Part shown: in pieces, positions 54,643 through 63,265 of the stretch
Layout of the letters: the number at the start of each line of letters is the position of its first letter
Numbering within the stretch: position 1 is the stretch's first letter
Assembly (NCBI RefSeq): GCF_030813055.1
Contig: NZ_JAUSTW010000005.1
Coordinates: 248,001 to 312,000, forward strand
Length of the DNA stretch: 64,000 bases
Source: Neobacillus ginsengisoli
Lineage (GTDB): Bacteria > Bacillota > Bacilli > Bacillales_B > DSM-18226
Reading direction: 5' to 3'
The notes under the pieces: generated by a model
Seen by the model: only the letters and a program-made list of their open reading frames with translations
Database searches by the model: none
Told to the model about the DNA's origin: nothing
Translations under genes and position numbers: made by a program

Positions 54643-54670
54643 TTTTATATGCAAGGATAAATCGTCCTGT
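54643..54670 (-). promoter_or_regulatory. candidate sigma-K promoter of gtaB-ugd
   Basis: On the minus strand ACA, a 16-base spacer and CATATAAAA lie 31 bases before the gtaB ATG, close to the sigma-K pattern ACA-N16-CATAnnnTA. In B. subtilis the equivalent ytdA/ytcABC genes are mother-cell expressed. Confidence 0.45.
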
Positions 54671-54793
54671 TACTGCAGATACCTAATGGTTTAGAATAAT
54701 ACTCTTAATTAAAAAGGAAGGCAGTAAATTTCTTGCTGCCAAGCCAATCAGACTTCGACCCCTTGTTACAGACCTATTGAAAGTGCAAAAAAA

Positions 54794-54823
54794 AACTCCT
54801 TTACCCGACCGGATAAGGGAGTT
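54794..54823 (-). terminator. terminator of the kinase-GT4-HipA operon
   Basis: AACTCC/GGGAGTT stem with interior CC/GG pairs, overlapping the last stop codon and followed on the minus strand by T9. Confidence 0.8.
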
Positions 54824-55598
54824 AATCATGATTATCATGTAATGGTCGATATATTTTTTTGTTGAATTTCTCTATTAGCTCTGGAAGAATTTTATCACGC
54901 CGTCTTAACAACTTTTTGACCATGACCTTCTTTTCCTCTGGAGAAACCATCCAATCGTCAGGAATTAGAGAAACAATTTCTTCAATTAATAGAGTTGGAA
55001 TGCTTTGAATGAGTTCCAACTGCTCCGTAAAATCCTTCTCGTCAGCGATACACCGTGCCATTAATTGGTGGGTTGCACTCTTCATGATATCGACTGGGAG
55101 TTTTTCTAAATCAGATTGAACCCAATTGTAAGATCCGAAAATTTCCGCATGGTCGATGATCTGCAAATGGAAGAAATTCGGCATTTTTTCTTGCAATAGA
55201 ATGTTTTTGCGGGTACGGTCTAGATTACAAAGCCAGTAATCAAATAAAATGATACCGGCTAACGATTGATGATTGATAATGTATGGGTCAGCAGAAACTT
55301 GATGGCCGTCGATACAATCGCGCACATACAACGAAGCGAATTGATTTTGAGTATAAGTTAAATGTTCTATACCAGGTACCTGTGAAGAAAATTCCCGTGG
55401 AATTTCCACTAATTGGGCAAACGGAATAGGGAGGTCAAGGTAACGGCCTAAGCAATACGAAACCCATTCATTTGCTAGGGATTTTTCAAAGCCAGGTTGT
55501 AAATATTTCACCACATAGTCTCTTCCATCATTAAAAGTTATTAGATGCGCATTCGATTTCCCTTCCATTTTTTTACGATATGCAATAGGCTCTTTCAT
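54822..55598 (-). CDS. HipA-like kinase-fold protein
   Basis: 258 aa. NDGRDYVVKYLQPGFEKSLA looks like the Lys-bearing strand, FDYWLCNLDRTRKNILLQ contains the catalytic Asp and Asn of a PI3K/HipA-type loop, and LQIIDHAEIFGS is the metal-binding segment. It lacks the N-terminal HipA toxin region and has no HipB partner, so it is not a toxin-antitoxin system. Its ATG overlaps the glycosyltransferase stop by 4 bases. A role in modifying coat or polysaccharide is inferred from context. Confidence 0.75.
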   Translation of the reverse strand: MKEPIAYRKKMEGKSNAHLITFNDGRDYVVKYLQPGFEKSLANEWVSYCLGRYLDLPIPFAQLVEIPREFSSQVPGIEHLTYTQNQFASLYVRDCIDGHQVSADPYIINHQSLAGIILFDYWLCNLDRTRKNILLQEKMPNFFHLQIIDHAEIFGSYNWVQSDLEKLPVDIMKSATHQLMARCIADEKDFTEQLELIQSIPTLLIEEIVSLIPDDWMVSPEEKKVMVKKLLRRRDKILPELIEKFNKKIYRPLHDNHD

Positions 55599-56710
55599 GG
55601 GCCAATCACCTCATCACTACTACCGTTTTCTTTCTGAATGATTTTTTCTAACAATTCGATATAACGATCTGCTACCTTTTCAATAGCGAAATTTTGGTGT
55701 ACACGTTCCATGGCTGCCTCTGACATCTGTTGATGAAGTTCTGGAAAATCTATAATACTGTATATTTGCTTGACGGCATCTTGGACATTTTCTCCATGAT
55801 AGAGTAAACCATCCTCTCCTTGAACCACCAATTCCGTGATGGGCATCATATTTGATGCAACAACCGGAACACCGCAAACCATTGATTCAATAAAGGTGTT
55901 ACCGAAGGATTCTGATTTTGTGGTTGCGAGTGTACAGCCACCTGAGTGACGAATTTTCGCATAGACATGGGGCATTTGCTGATAAGGAATAACCGGAAAC
56001 CATTTAACAATATCGGTGAGTTCCTCCTCCTGCCATTCGGCTGCAAATTCTTCCTTTTGTACACTTTGCGCCCCGCCAATCAACCATATTTCAACATCGT
56101 CTCGTTCACTTTTTATCACCTTTGCAATTTCCAGCAACATTTTCCAGTTTTTTCTTTTGTCTAATCTTCCGATCCATCCGATAATCTTTTTATCTTTAGG
56201 TATTGTGGGCGTACTGTTGAAATCAACTTCATCGGTCGCTAATGCACGGAAAAACGATGTATCTACACCATTGTATATAACATTGATGGGGATATCATCC
56301 GTCAGTATGGAAACTAATCGTTTTTGATACTGTGAAGGAACGATTATCAATTCTGGTTGTATTCCTTGGAATGATATTAAATGAGGTTTGAGCTTTATGA
56401 GCTCAGGAGTTCGAGCTTCCACAATTACAGGACCTTGATATTTTGCTTTTCGAATCCATTTGTAGGCCGCACCTGTGTCCACAACAATAATTGCATCATA
56501 AGCGTTATCCTTAATAATTTTAATAATCTCCTGTTTATCTTTAGTTAAATAAACGGGAGCAATATCCTGCATAATGTGGAGCCCTCCATGATCTGTTGTA
56601 TACAGAAATTCTGTATGAATACCATGTTGTTTAAAATAAATCGAGCGATTACGCCAACCGGCATTTACTCCCCCAACCGTAAGCAGTCGCCAGATTACAA
56701 GTACTTTCAT
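55595..56710 (-). CDS. GT4 glycosyltransferase, CotSA-like context
   Basis: 371 aa: KVLVIWRLLTVGGVNAGWRN start, PVIVEARTPEL and IPINVIYNGVDTSFFRAL in the linker, IIGWIGRLDKRKNWKMLLEI and TKSESFGNTFIESMVCGVPV in the donor-binding half. RBS GAGGAG before the ATG of MKVLVI. Middle gene of an operon with two kinase-fold proteins, resembling the pairing of CotSA with CotS-type kinases in Bacillus coat loci. Confidence 0.85.
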   Translation of the reverse strand: MKVLVIWRLLTVGGVNAGWRNRSIYFKQHGIHTEFLYTTDHGGLHIMQDIAPVYLTKDKQEIIKIIKDNAYDAIIVVDTGAAYKWIRKAKYQGPVIVEARTPELIKLKPHLISFQGIQPELIIVPSQYQKRLVSILTDDIPINVIYNGVDTSFFRALATDEVDFNSTPTIPKDKKIIGWIGRLDKRKNWKMLLEIAKVIKSERDDVEIWLIGGAQSVQKEEFAAEWQEEELTDIVKWFPVIPYQQMPHVYAKIRHSGGCTLATTKSESFGNTFIESMVCGVPVVASNMMPITELVVQGEDGLLYHGENVQDAVKQIYSIIDFPELHQQMSEAAMERVHQNFAIEKVADRYIELLEKIIQKENGSSDEVIGP

Positions 56711-56801
56711 ATTGGTTCTCCTCGCTATTTTTGGGCACCTCCTCATAAATTCAAACCTTATTTTGTAGGTCAGAATTTAGAGGGTATAACCGTTATTTAC
56801 C

Positions 56802-57782
56802 TTAACGATGTTTTCCAGTTTCACGATATTTTACACTTTCAAATGGTTTTTCCTCTCCATTATATTTTCTATGACGTTGCTGTTTTTCTTTTTCTCCACG
56901 GGAATCCTTTCCCTTTTTGCTTCGTCCATCTCGAGTATAGGGTCCATCCTGTTCGTGTTCATCCCAATACTTATCAATTTTTTCCATTACTTTATTGATA
57001 TCATATCCGCGTGCTATCATTGTTTTTACCCATTCTTCTTTGAAAACTTTGTGTGCTAAGCCTTCTAGCATTACAACATAGTTTTCCTCATCCTTTGTTG
57101 TTAACAGCTTTTGACTTAGTTTTTTCAAAGTTTTTTTATCACTTTTTTGTGGGAGTAGTATTTGGTAAATTTGATGGGATATTTCTTCCATGCGGATATA
57201 ATGCAGCCATTCATTATATAATTCGGGTTCTAGTGTTTGAACATGTGATAAAAACAATGCCTTATTTTCTTCTCCTAATGAAGTTAGCAACTTTCTCGGA
57301 TAGGGATATACCCGATCACGCCAAACAGTCCTCGCCACGTCAATTACTTTCAAATTACCATCTGGTTGTAAGAAAATTTGCCGTTTATGATGATCAATCC
57401 GTTCGAAACCGATTTCTTTAAACATAACTAACATTTGGATCAATTTATAAGAAAGTTCTTCTGTCAATGGCTGTGATTGCAAGTATTCACGTAGGTCCAC
57501 TCCTCTTACAATTTCCATTGCAATATAGAGTGACCCTTTTGCATATACCTGTGGCAGTAAATTCGTGTTTTGTCCTAGGGATAGGGCATAATATTCCCGA
57601 TCACAATCCTCGACATTTCCAAATACTTTCACACAAATATCGTCCGAAAACTGAAAAACAGCTCCTTGACGCCCTTTACCTATCATCAGCATTGGTGATT
57701 TATTAACAACTTCCACGTCTGCATTGATCATATTCTGAACTTTTATGTCTTTTATCCATTTTTCCAATTGTTTCTTATCCAT
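56802..57782 (-). CDS. protein-kinase-like protein, YrzF/PrkD family
   Basis: 326 aa: MIGKGRQGAVFQFSDDICVK (Gly loop and Lys), AMEIVRGVDLREYL (hinge), RIDHHKRQIFLQPDGNLKVI with VIDVAR (reduced catalytic and metal segments), then a C-terminal tail that ends in a low-complexity basic/acidic run (GRSKKGKDSRGEKEKQQRHR). AAAGGAAG precedes the chosen ATG. First gene of the operon. The charged tail resembles coat-protein tails. Confidence 0.78.
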   Translation of the reverse strand: MDKKQLEKWIKDIKVQNMINADVEVVNKSPMLMIGKGRQGAVFQFSDDICVKVFGNVEDCDREYYALSLGQNTNLLPQVYAKGSLYIAMEIVRGVDLREYLQSQPLTEELSYKLIQMLVMFKEIGFERIDHHKRQIFLQPDGNLKVIDVARTVWRDRVYPYPRKLLTSLGEENKALFLSHVQTLEPELYNEWLHYIRMEEISHQIYQILLPQKSDKKTLKKLSQKLLTTKDEENYVVMLEGLAHKVFKEEWVKTMIARGYDINKVMEKIDKYWDEHEQDGPYTRDGRSKKGKDSRGEKEKQQRHRKYNGEEKPFESVKYRETGKHR

Positions 57783-58210
57783 TATTTTCTTCCTTTCATA
57801 GGTTCCTCTTGATTCATTTAAACTACGATCCACAATAGGAAAATTTCCTAATATAGTTAATTCATAAATATAGTCAAATGGTAGGGCAGGGGTTTATAAA
57901 ACAAAAAAAATTTTAAATTCATCAAAACTTCGTGCAAAAACTACTGTGATTTTTAATCATCAAGTTTGTTTTTTGCTGTATTAATCATGATTTCTATTGG
58001 AGGCATTTGTTGATAGATTCAAGCGGAATTATGGAAAAACGGGTACAAACCTAAAGCCTGACTTATTCGTGATACATATAAATACAGTACAACATCACAA
58101 GAGGGATAGATGGAAGGGGGGGACACAAGTGGTCTAACTCATTGAGCGGGAAGGTCGTCTCATGAAAACATCATGAAAAACTAGCTAGAAGAAGGGAGAA
58201 AAAATATCTA
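57783..58210. other. gene-free divergent promoter region
   Basis: Lies between the divergent kinase-like and ArsB-type genes. AT-rich, with a short T9 tract near 57900. I could not assign a promoter, riboswitch or ORF with confidence. Confidence 0.4.
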
Positions 58211-59569
58211 ATGTTTTGGATAACTATATTAACATTTTTGGGTACCCTCGGATTGATTCTTTGGAGACCTAAAGGCATTAATGAAGCCATACCTGCTGCG
58301 ATAGGAGCATTAATTGTCGTACTCAGTGGAAGCGTTTCATTATCAGACCTAGGAATCATTACAGATACAATCAGCGGAGCTGCGATTACGATCATGGCAA
58401 CCATCGTTATGGCGATTGTCTTAGAAAGCTTTGGGTTCTTTCACTGGGTGGCAGAGAAGCTCGCCGAAAAAGCAAAGGGGTCAGGCATTCGATTATTCTG
58501 GTATGTCAATCTTCTATGTTTTCTCATGACACTCCTTTTTAATAACGACGGAAGTATTTTGATCACAACCCCCATTTTAGTCATGTTATTAAACAATATG
58601 GGCTTAAAAAACCATCAAAAAATTCCGTATTTGCTGTCTGGAGGTTTAATTGCAACCGCTTCGAGTGCTCCAATCGGTGTAAGTAATATTGTAAATCTCG
58701 TCGCTCTGAAAATCGTGCATATGACTTTGTATATGCATACGGCGATGATGTTTGTTCCTGCAACGCTTGGTTTATTACTCCTAGTTGGGCTCCTGTTCCT
58801 TCGTTTTCGCAAAATCTTACCAAAAACCATTCCTACTAAGGTATCGGGTCTTTCACTCCCTTCTTACCATCCGCTTAAACCAGGTCCTCAAGGTCTTAAA
58901 CATGCTTCGGAGAAAGCTCGTTCAAGGTTTATGCGAAACGTCCTACTCTTCGTATTCGCTGTCCGTGTCAGCTTGTTTGTCGCTTCGTTTTTTGCTATTC
59001 CAGTCTCACTCGTAGCTGTTTTTGGATCGCTTGTTCTTTTAGGATGGAGATGGGCTTATTTAAAAATTTCTCCTGCCGATATGCTGAAAAAAACGCCGTG
59101 GTATATTATCATTTTCGCCTTTTGTATGTATACCATCATTTACGGTCTCAATAACATTGGTTTAACCACTTGGTTGATCGGATTCATGCAACCAATCGTT
59201 TCGGGCAGCCTGCTCCATGCCAGTGTGGTGATGGGCGTACTACTAACCGTAACATCCAATATATTTAATAATCACCCAGCCCTTATGGTTGGAACACTCA
59301 CGTTAACGCATATGCATCTAGATCTACTTTCCTTGAAAATCGCCTATCTGGCTAACATTGTAGGCAGTGACATGGGATCGTTACTTCTTCCAATGGGAAC
59401 GCTGGCTACGCTGATGTGGATGCACATTGTCAAGCGTGGAAAAGTGAGAATCACTTGGGGTGAATATATTAAAATCACAGCTGTTGTGATCCCGCCTACC
59501 GTATTGTTTACTTTGGTTGTTTTATATTATTGGGTTTCTTCGCTATTTGCCGGAGTTTTAATAAGATAA
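58211..59569 (+). CDS. ArsB-type anion efflux membrane protein (YdfA-like)
   Basis: 452 aa with 11-12 helices of the ion-transporter superfamily: LLFNNDGSILITTPILVMLL and LIATASSAPIGVSNIVNLVA in the first half, TVTSNIFNNHPALMVGTLTL and IVGSDMGSLLLPMGTLATL in the second, the paired NDGS and NxP motifs of ArsB. Predicted arsenite/antimonite exporter, but no arsR or arsC is nearby, so the substrate is unsure. RBS GAAGGGAG lies a little far (about 13 bases) from the ATG. A DUF2642 gene follows 22 bases later. Confidence 0.82.
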   Translation: MFWITILTFLGTLGLILWRPKGINEAIPAAIGALIVVLSGSVSLSDLGIITDTISGAAITIMATIVMAIVLESFGFFHWVAEKLAEKAKGSGIRLFWYVNLLCFLMTLLFNNDGSILITTPILVMLLNNMGLKNHQKIPYLLSGGLIATASSAPIGVSNIVNLVALKIVHMTLYMHTAMMFVPATLGLLLLVGLLFLRFRKILPKTIPTKVSGLSLPSYHPLKPGPQGLKHASEKARSRFMRNVLLFVFAVRVSLFVASFFAIPVSLVAVFGSLVLLGWRWAYLKISPADMLKKTPWYIIIFAFCMYTIIYGLNNIGLTTWLIGFMQPIVSGSLLHASVVMGVLLTVTSNIFNNHPALMVGTLTLTHMHLDLLSLKIAYLANIVGSDMGSLLLPMGTLATLMWMHIVKRGKVRITWGEYIKITAVVIPPTVLFTLVVLYYWVSSLFAGVLIR

Positions 59570-59591
59570 CACTTTTTGATGAAAAAGGAGA

Positions 59592-60272
59592 ATGAAGATG
59601 CTTATTGATTTTGTAGATTTAAAAGGAAAAAATATTGAGGTTGAAATTTCTGGAGGCAGTTTTCACATGGGAATCCTTATCGATTCTGGGTTGGACATCA
59701 TTGTTATATACGAAGGAAGGACCAATTCCTTTCTCTACATTCCCTTTGTTCATATTCAGAGATTGAAAGAGATCAGAATTAAGGAAGAAGATCCCTCTTA
59801 TGATCCTCCTTCAGAAAAACCAATTGAATCTGATGCAATATCCTATCGTAAAATATTAATGAGTGCTAAAGGATTGTTTGTCAAGGTTTACGTGACAGGG
59901 GATAAAGCCATTCATGGCTATTTAACGAGTATTATGAACGACTATTTTGTCTTTCACACCCCTGCTTACAAAACAATGTTTATTTCGATGAAGCATGTAA
60001 AATGGCTAATTCCGTATCCAGTAAATACAACGCCGTATTCCTTAAACAATCAAAAATTACCCCTTACGTCTGTACCCAGTTCTTTAGCAAGATCTTTTGA
60101 TGAGCAGTTGAAAAAATTAGAAAATCAACTAGTTATTCTAGATGGTGGAGACAATACTGAAAAAATAGGCTTAATCCAAAAGGTTCAAAATAACAAAATG
60201 TCTCTGATAACAGCTGATGGGGAAACGGTATATCGGAATTTAGAGCACATTAAAACGATACAATTACCGTAA
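59592..60272 (+). CDS. DUF2642/CotB-like Sm-repeat protein
   Basis: 226 aa with three short SH3/Sm-like beta units: VEISGGSFHMGILIDSGLDI, VKVYVTGDKAIHGYLTSIMN and LVILDGGDNTEKIGLIQKVQ, each followed by a strand ending in an ...H(I/V)... segment (FVHIQRL, MKHVKWL, LEHIKTI). This is the repeat architecture of CotB and DUF2642 spore proteins. RBS AAAGGAG. Cotranscribed with the ArsB-type gene. Confidence 0.75.
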   Translation: MKMLIDFVDLKGKNIEVEISGGSFHMGILIDSGLDIIVIYEGRTNSFLYIPFVHIQRLKEIRIKEEDPSYDPPSEKPIESDAISYRKILMSAKGLFVKVYVTGDKAIHGYLTSIMNDYFVFHTPAYKTMFISMKHVKWLIPYPVNTTPYSLNNQKLPLTSVPSSLARSFDEQLKKLENQLVILDGGDNTEKIGLIQKVQNNKMSLITADGETVYRNLEHIKTIQLP

Positions 60273-60348
60273 TTAACTATTTCTCATCTTTAACTAAAAA
60301 ATAAGTAGTTAGGTGATGTCCACTTGTGTAGACGAAATAAACAAAAAG

Positions 60349-60387
60349 AATAATCCACCCTGTGTTTGCAGACGAGGATGGATTACT
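60349..60387 (+). terminator. terminator of the arsB-like operon
   Basis: TAATCCACCC-type stem (TAATCCA/TGGATTA, with extension) and a 21-base loop, 77 bases past the stop. No other feature in 60273-60539. Confidence 0.55.
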
Positions 60388-60539
60388 TATTCACTTCTAG
60401 AGCTGTTTTTAGACCGTGCCGATTGAGTCACTGTCTTTTTTTATGGAGTACTACATATTATAGCATATGATTTTGGTAAAAATTAGTTCGTGAAATTACA
60501 TCTGTAATGACACGTATTAACTCCTCAAAAATAATAAAA

Positions 60540-60650
60540 TCACCCATATATGGAATCACCGTTCATTATTTTTCTCTTCATAAATTCGTATATTTGTTGA
60601 TGGAGTGGAATCAAGGAGGATTTGTTTAGTGTAAAGTCATTTTCTGACAA
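60540..60650 (-). pseudogene. 5' remnant of mocR carried by the duplication
   Basis: Begins like the intact MocR (TTG start, SENDFTLNKSSLIPLHQQIY) and matches it until MKRKIMNG, then diverges to DSIYG and a stop. It is the truncated left end of the second copy of the mocR-lysE segment. Confidence 0.85.
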
Positions 60651-61359
60651 TAGGTACACCCCTATCACTTTTAGATTCATTATAAATGATTGGTTGGGTA
60701 GGATTCCATCCAATTGGTTGGAGACGTGTTTAATCAAATCTACTACAATACAGTTATTATCTTTCAGGGGGAGTAATATGTTAGAAGCGATAATGCACGG
60801 CATGATCTTAGCATTCGGCTTAATCCTGCCTTTAGGGGTTCAAAATGTTTTTGTGTTCAATCAAGGTGCAAGTCAGCCCAATTTCGTGAGGGCCCTGCCT
60901 GTAATTATTACCGCATCCATTTGTGATACTTTGCTTATTTCAATCGCAGTCTTAGGCGTGTCGGTAGTTGTACTTGGTTCGTATTGGATCAAAACATTTC
61001 TTTTTGTCATTGGTATTTTATTTTTACTCTACATGGGTTTTATTGTATGGAGGACGAAACCTCGAAATGGACAAGAACCAGGTTCATCATTACCACCAAA
61101 AAAACAAATATCTTTTGCCTTGTCTGTGTCTTTACTAAACCCACATGCAATTTTGGATACAATTGGTGTAATTGGAACAAGTTCCATTAAATATACAGGG
61201 TTCGATAAAGTAGCATTTGCAATTGCATGTATATTCATTTCGTGGGTATGGTTTGCAGGATTGGGCATAACAGGAAGGATCGTAGGAAAAATGGATAAAT
61301 CAGGAGGACATCTAGCGGTTTTAAATAAAATTTCAGCTATTGTTATGTGGGGCACAGCC
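60556..61359. repeat. mocR-lysE segment duplication, copy 2
   Basis: Nearly identical counterpart of 40605-41409, offset about 19.95 kb, same orientation. It retains the intergenic region and an intact lysE. Confidence 0.9.
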
Positions 61360-61389
61360 GTTTATATTGGCTCTTCACTTTTCCACTAA
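60778..61389 (+). CDS. LysE/ArgO-family amino-acid exporter, intact copy
   Basis: 203 aa, six helices. HGMILAFGLILPLGVQNVFV is the family N-terminus with the conserved PLGVQN, and LSVSLLNPHAILDTIGVIG carries the second NPxxxLD motif. Exports basic amino acids or related compounds. Strong AGGGGGAG ribosome site. The divergent regulator here is only a stub, so control is probably exerted by the MocR protein encoded at 39248. Confidence 0.9.
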   Translation: MLEAIMHGMILAFGLILPLGVQNVFVFNQGASQPNFVRALPVIITASICDTLLISIAVLGVSVVVLGSYWIKTFLFVIGILFLLYMGFIVWRTKPRNGQEPGSSLPPKKQISFALSVSLLNPHAILDTIGVIGTSSIKYTGFDKVAFAIACIFISWVWFAGLGITGRIVGKMDKSGGHLAVLNKISAIVMWGTAVYIGSSLFH

Positions 61390-61419
61390 AATTTCATTGA
61401 AATAGAAACTTTAATTGTT

Positions 61420-61448
61420 AAAGGAAATCAAAATGATTTCCTTTTTTT
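61420..61448 (+). terminator. lysE terminator
   Basis: A perfect 11-bp stem AAAGGAAATCA/TGATTTCCTTT with a 3-base loop and a T-rich tail. Confidence 0.85.
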
Positions 61449-61699
61449 GTTTTGAGTTCCCCTTATTGAACAAACCTGCCTTAAATCACCTCAAATTCGC
61501 ATAATGTCCAATAATTATTTCTATCCTTTAGAATTACACTGTGATATTCATTGGTGAAAAAGTTCGTTAAAGTATATAGATACCTTGCTATAACAACAAA
61601 AAAACACACGACATTTTCCTATGTGCCCTGTGTTCCTCCGTATGAATTTAATGTTTGCACCTCTGAAGTGAACCCGATATTTTAAGTGCCGTTTTTTTA

Positions 61700-61792
61700 T
61701 TATTTTTCTTTCATCATTTTATTAAACATAACTGAAACTGCCATCATAGAGATCGCAAACAATCCCAAAATAACATAAAGTCCGTAATCCAT
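61700..61792 (-). CDS. single-pass membrane micropeptide, 30 aa
   Basis: MDYGLYVILGLFAISMMAVS followed by VMFNKMMKEK: one transmembrane helix and a basic tail. GGGGGTG lies 5 bases before the ATG and two stop codons end it, with a T-rich hairpin region beyond. Its tail shares VMFNK with the possible micropeptide at 8199-8321. Family not recognised. Confidence 0.65.
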   Translation of the reverse strand: MDYGLYVILGLFAISMMAVSVMFNKMMKEK

Positions 61793-62222
61793 TTTTTCAC
61801 CCCCGTACCTTTTATTATTGCTAATGTTACAGTGATGGGACATTGATTAGCAATATACAAGTTAGCTAACTTTTAGATTAATTACTTTGCTAACAATCCC
61901 CTGACCATAGTTATTTACGACTCTTTTATTTTGCCTTTGTAAGACAGTGGTAGTAGTTTATAGAATTTGATTCATTTACCTGGTTATTACTTACATTTCT
62001 ACACCGTGGCAAATTAACAAACAAAACAACCTTTATTTTAACATTCTATTAAACTAAAAACCAAGCTTTTAACAGCATTAGTTCATAAATTATGAAGGGA
62101 AACCATTTGGGAGAAATTCCTCCTTCATTCCTATATAATTTTAAATTAATCATTGGTTTAAACTTGCTGTTGAAATTAGATATAAGGTACATTTAAGAAG
62201 GAAAAAAAAGGAGGGAATGAAT
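61793..62222. other. gene-free stretch between the micropeptide and the aldo/keto reductase
   Basis: AT-rich; presumably holds the divergent promoters of both neighbours, but no hexamer pair stands out and no ORF is supported. Confidence 0.4.
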
Positions 62223-63149
62223 TTGAAATATTTCAAGATTGCTAATACGGATTTAAATGTATCCAATGTTGTTATGGGTAACATGCGTTTGACACAGCTG
62301 GCAAAACCAGATATTGAGGTGTTAATTCGGACAGCGTTGGAAGAAGGAATTAATTTCTTTGATCATGCGGATATTTATGGTGCCGGGGAGTGTGAAACAT
62401 TATTTTCAGATGCCATCCAAATGAATCCATCAATCCGTGAAAAGATGATTATACAAAGCAAATGTGGTATACGACCGCCAGAAAAAATGTACGATTTTTC
62501 GAAAGAACACATAATATCTTCAACAGAGGCAATATTAAACCGTTTGCAAACAGATTACTTAGATATTCTCCTTCTCCATCGTCCAGATACCTTAGTGGAA
62601 CCGACTGAAGTAGCAGAAGCATTTGAAGAACTTCATCGTAGTGGGAAAGTGAAATATTTTGGTGTATCCAATCATACCCCTATGCAAATAGAACTGTTAC
62701 AAAAATACATTCCGCAAAAACTAGTCGTAAATCAGCTACAGTTGAGTATTGTACATACACCTATTATCGACTCAGGAATTGCTTTAAATATGGGCATAGA
62801 CCAATCCATAAACCGTGACAGCAGTGTTTTAGATTATTGCCGCCTTAAAGATATTACCGTTCAAGCCTGGTCTCCTTATCAAAAAGGATTTTTTGACGGT
62901 CCTTTCCTTGGGGATTATGAAAACTATGCGGAATTGAATGACTTAATCAAAGAACTTGCAATAAAATATGAGGTCACAGATACCGCTATAGCTACTGCCT
63001 GGATCACCCGCCATCCAGCAAATATTCAAGTGGTCCTTGGAACTACCAATAAAGAACGGTTAGCGGATGCATGTAAGGGTTCAGACTTACCGTTATCTCG
63101 AAAAGAATGGTATGACCTTTACCGTTTGGCTGGACATATGATTCCATAA
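62223..63149 (+). CDS. aldo/keto reductase, YdhF-like
   Basis: 308 aa TIM-barrel NADPH reductase. The catalytic tetrad is visible: Asp and Tyr in FFDHADIYGAGECE, Lys in IIQSKCGIRP, His in LLLHRPD. VVLGTTNKERLADACKGSDL is the C-terminal NADP-binding region. AGGAGGG lies only one base before an in-frame ATG at 62217, but 7 bases before the TTG used here, so TTG is the likelier start. A terminator follows. Confidence 0.9.
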   Translation: MKYFKIANTDLNVSNVVMGNMRLTQLAKPDIEVLIRTALEEGINFFDHADIYGAGECETLFSDAIQMNPSIREKMIIQSKCGIRPPEKMYDFSKEHIISSTEAILNRLQTDYLDILLLHRPDTLVEPTEVAEAFEELHRSGKVKYFGVSNHTPMQIELLQKYIPQKLVVNQLQLSIVHTPIIDSGIALNMGIDQSINRDSSVLDYCRLKDITVQAWSPYQKGFFDGPFLGDYENYAELNDLIKELAIKYEVTDTAIATAWITRHPANIQVVLGTTNKERLADACKGSDLPLSRKEWYDLYRLAGHMIP

Positions 63150-63158
63150 TGAAAACAA

Positions 63159-63187
63159 AAACACTTGGGGTATTCCAAGTGTTTTTT
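63159..63187 (+). terminator. aldo/keto reductase terminator
   Basis: A perfect 10-bp stem AAACACTTGG/CCAAGTGTTT with a 6-base loop and a T7 tail. Confidence 0.88.
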
Positions 63188-63265
63188 TAACCTTCAAGAA
63201 CTATTGTTTTATTTGTATAGAATTTTCTGGTATAAAACATTATTAACCAACTAGCCTATTACTTA

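Noticed and set aside
54822..55598. Possible HipBA toxin-antitoxin system
   Set aside because: The HipA-like protein lacks the N-terminal toxin part, there is no HipB-type gene next to it, and it is translationally coupled to a glycosyltransferase.
58011..58210. Manganese or other riboswitch ahead of the ArsB-type gene
   Set aside because: The leader is long enough but no conserved riboswitch core or terminator hairpin could be recognised.
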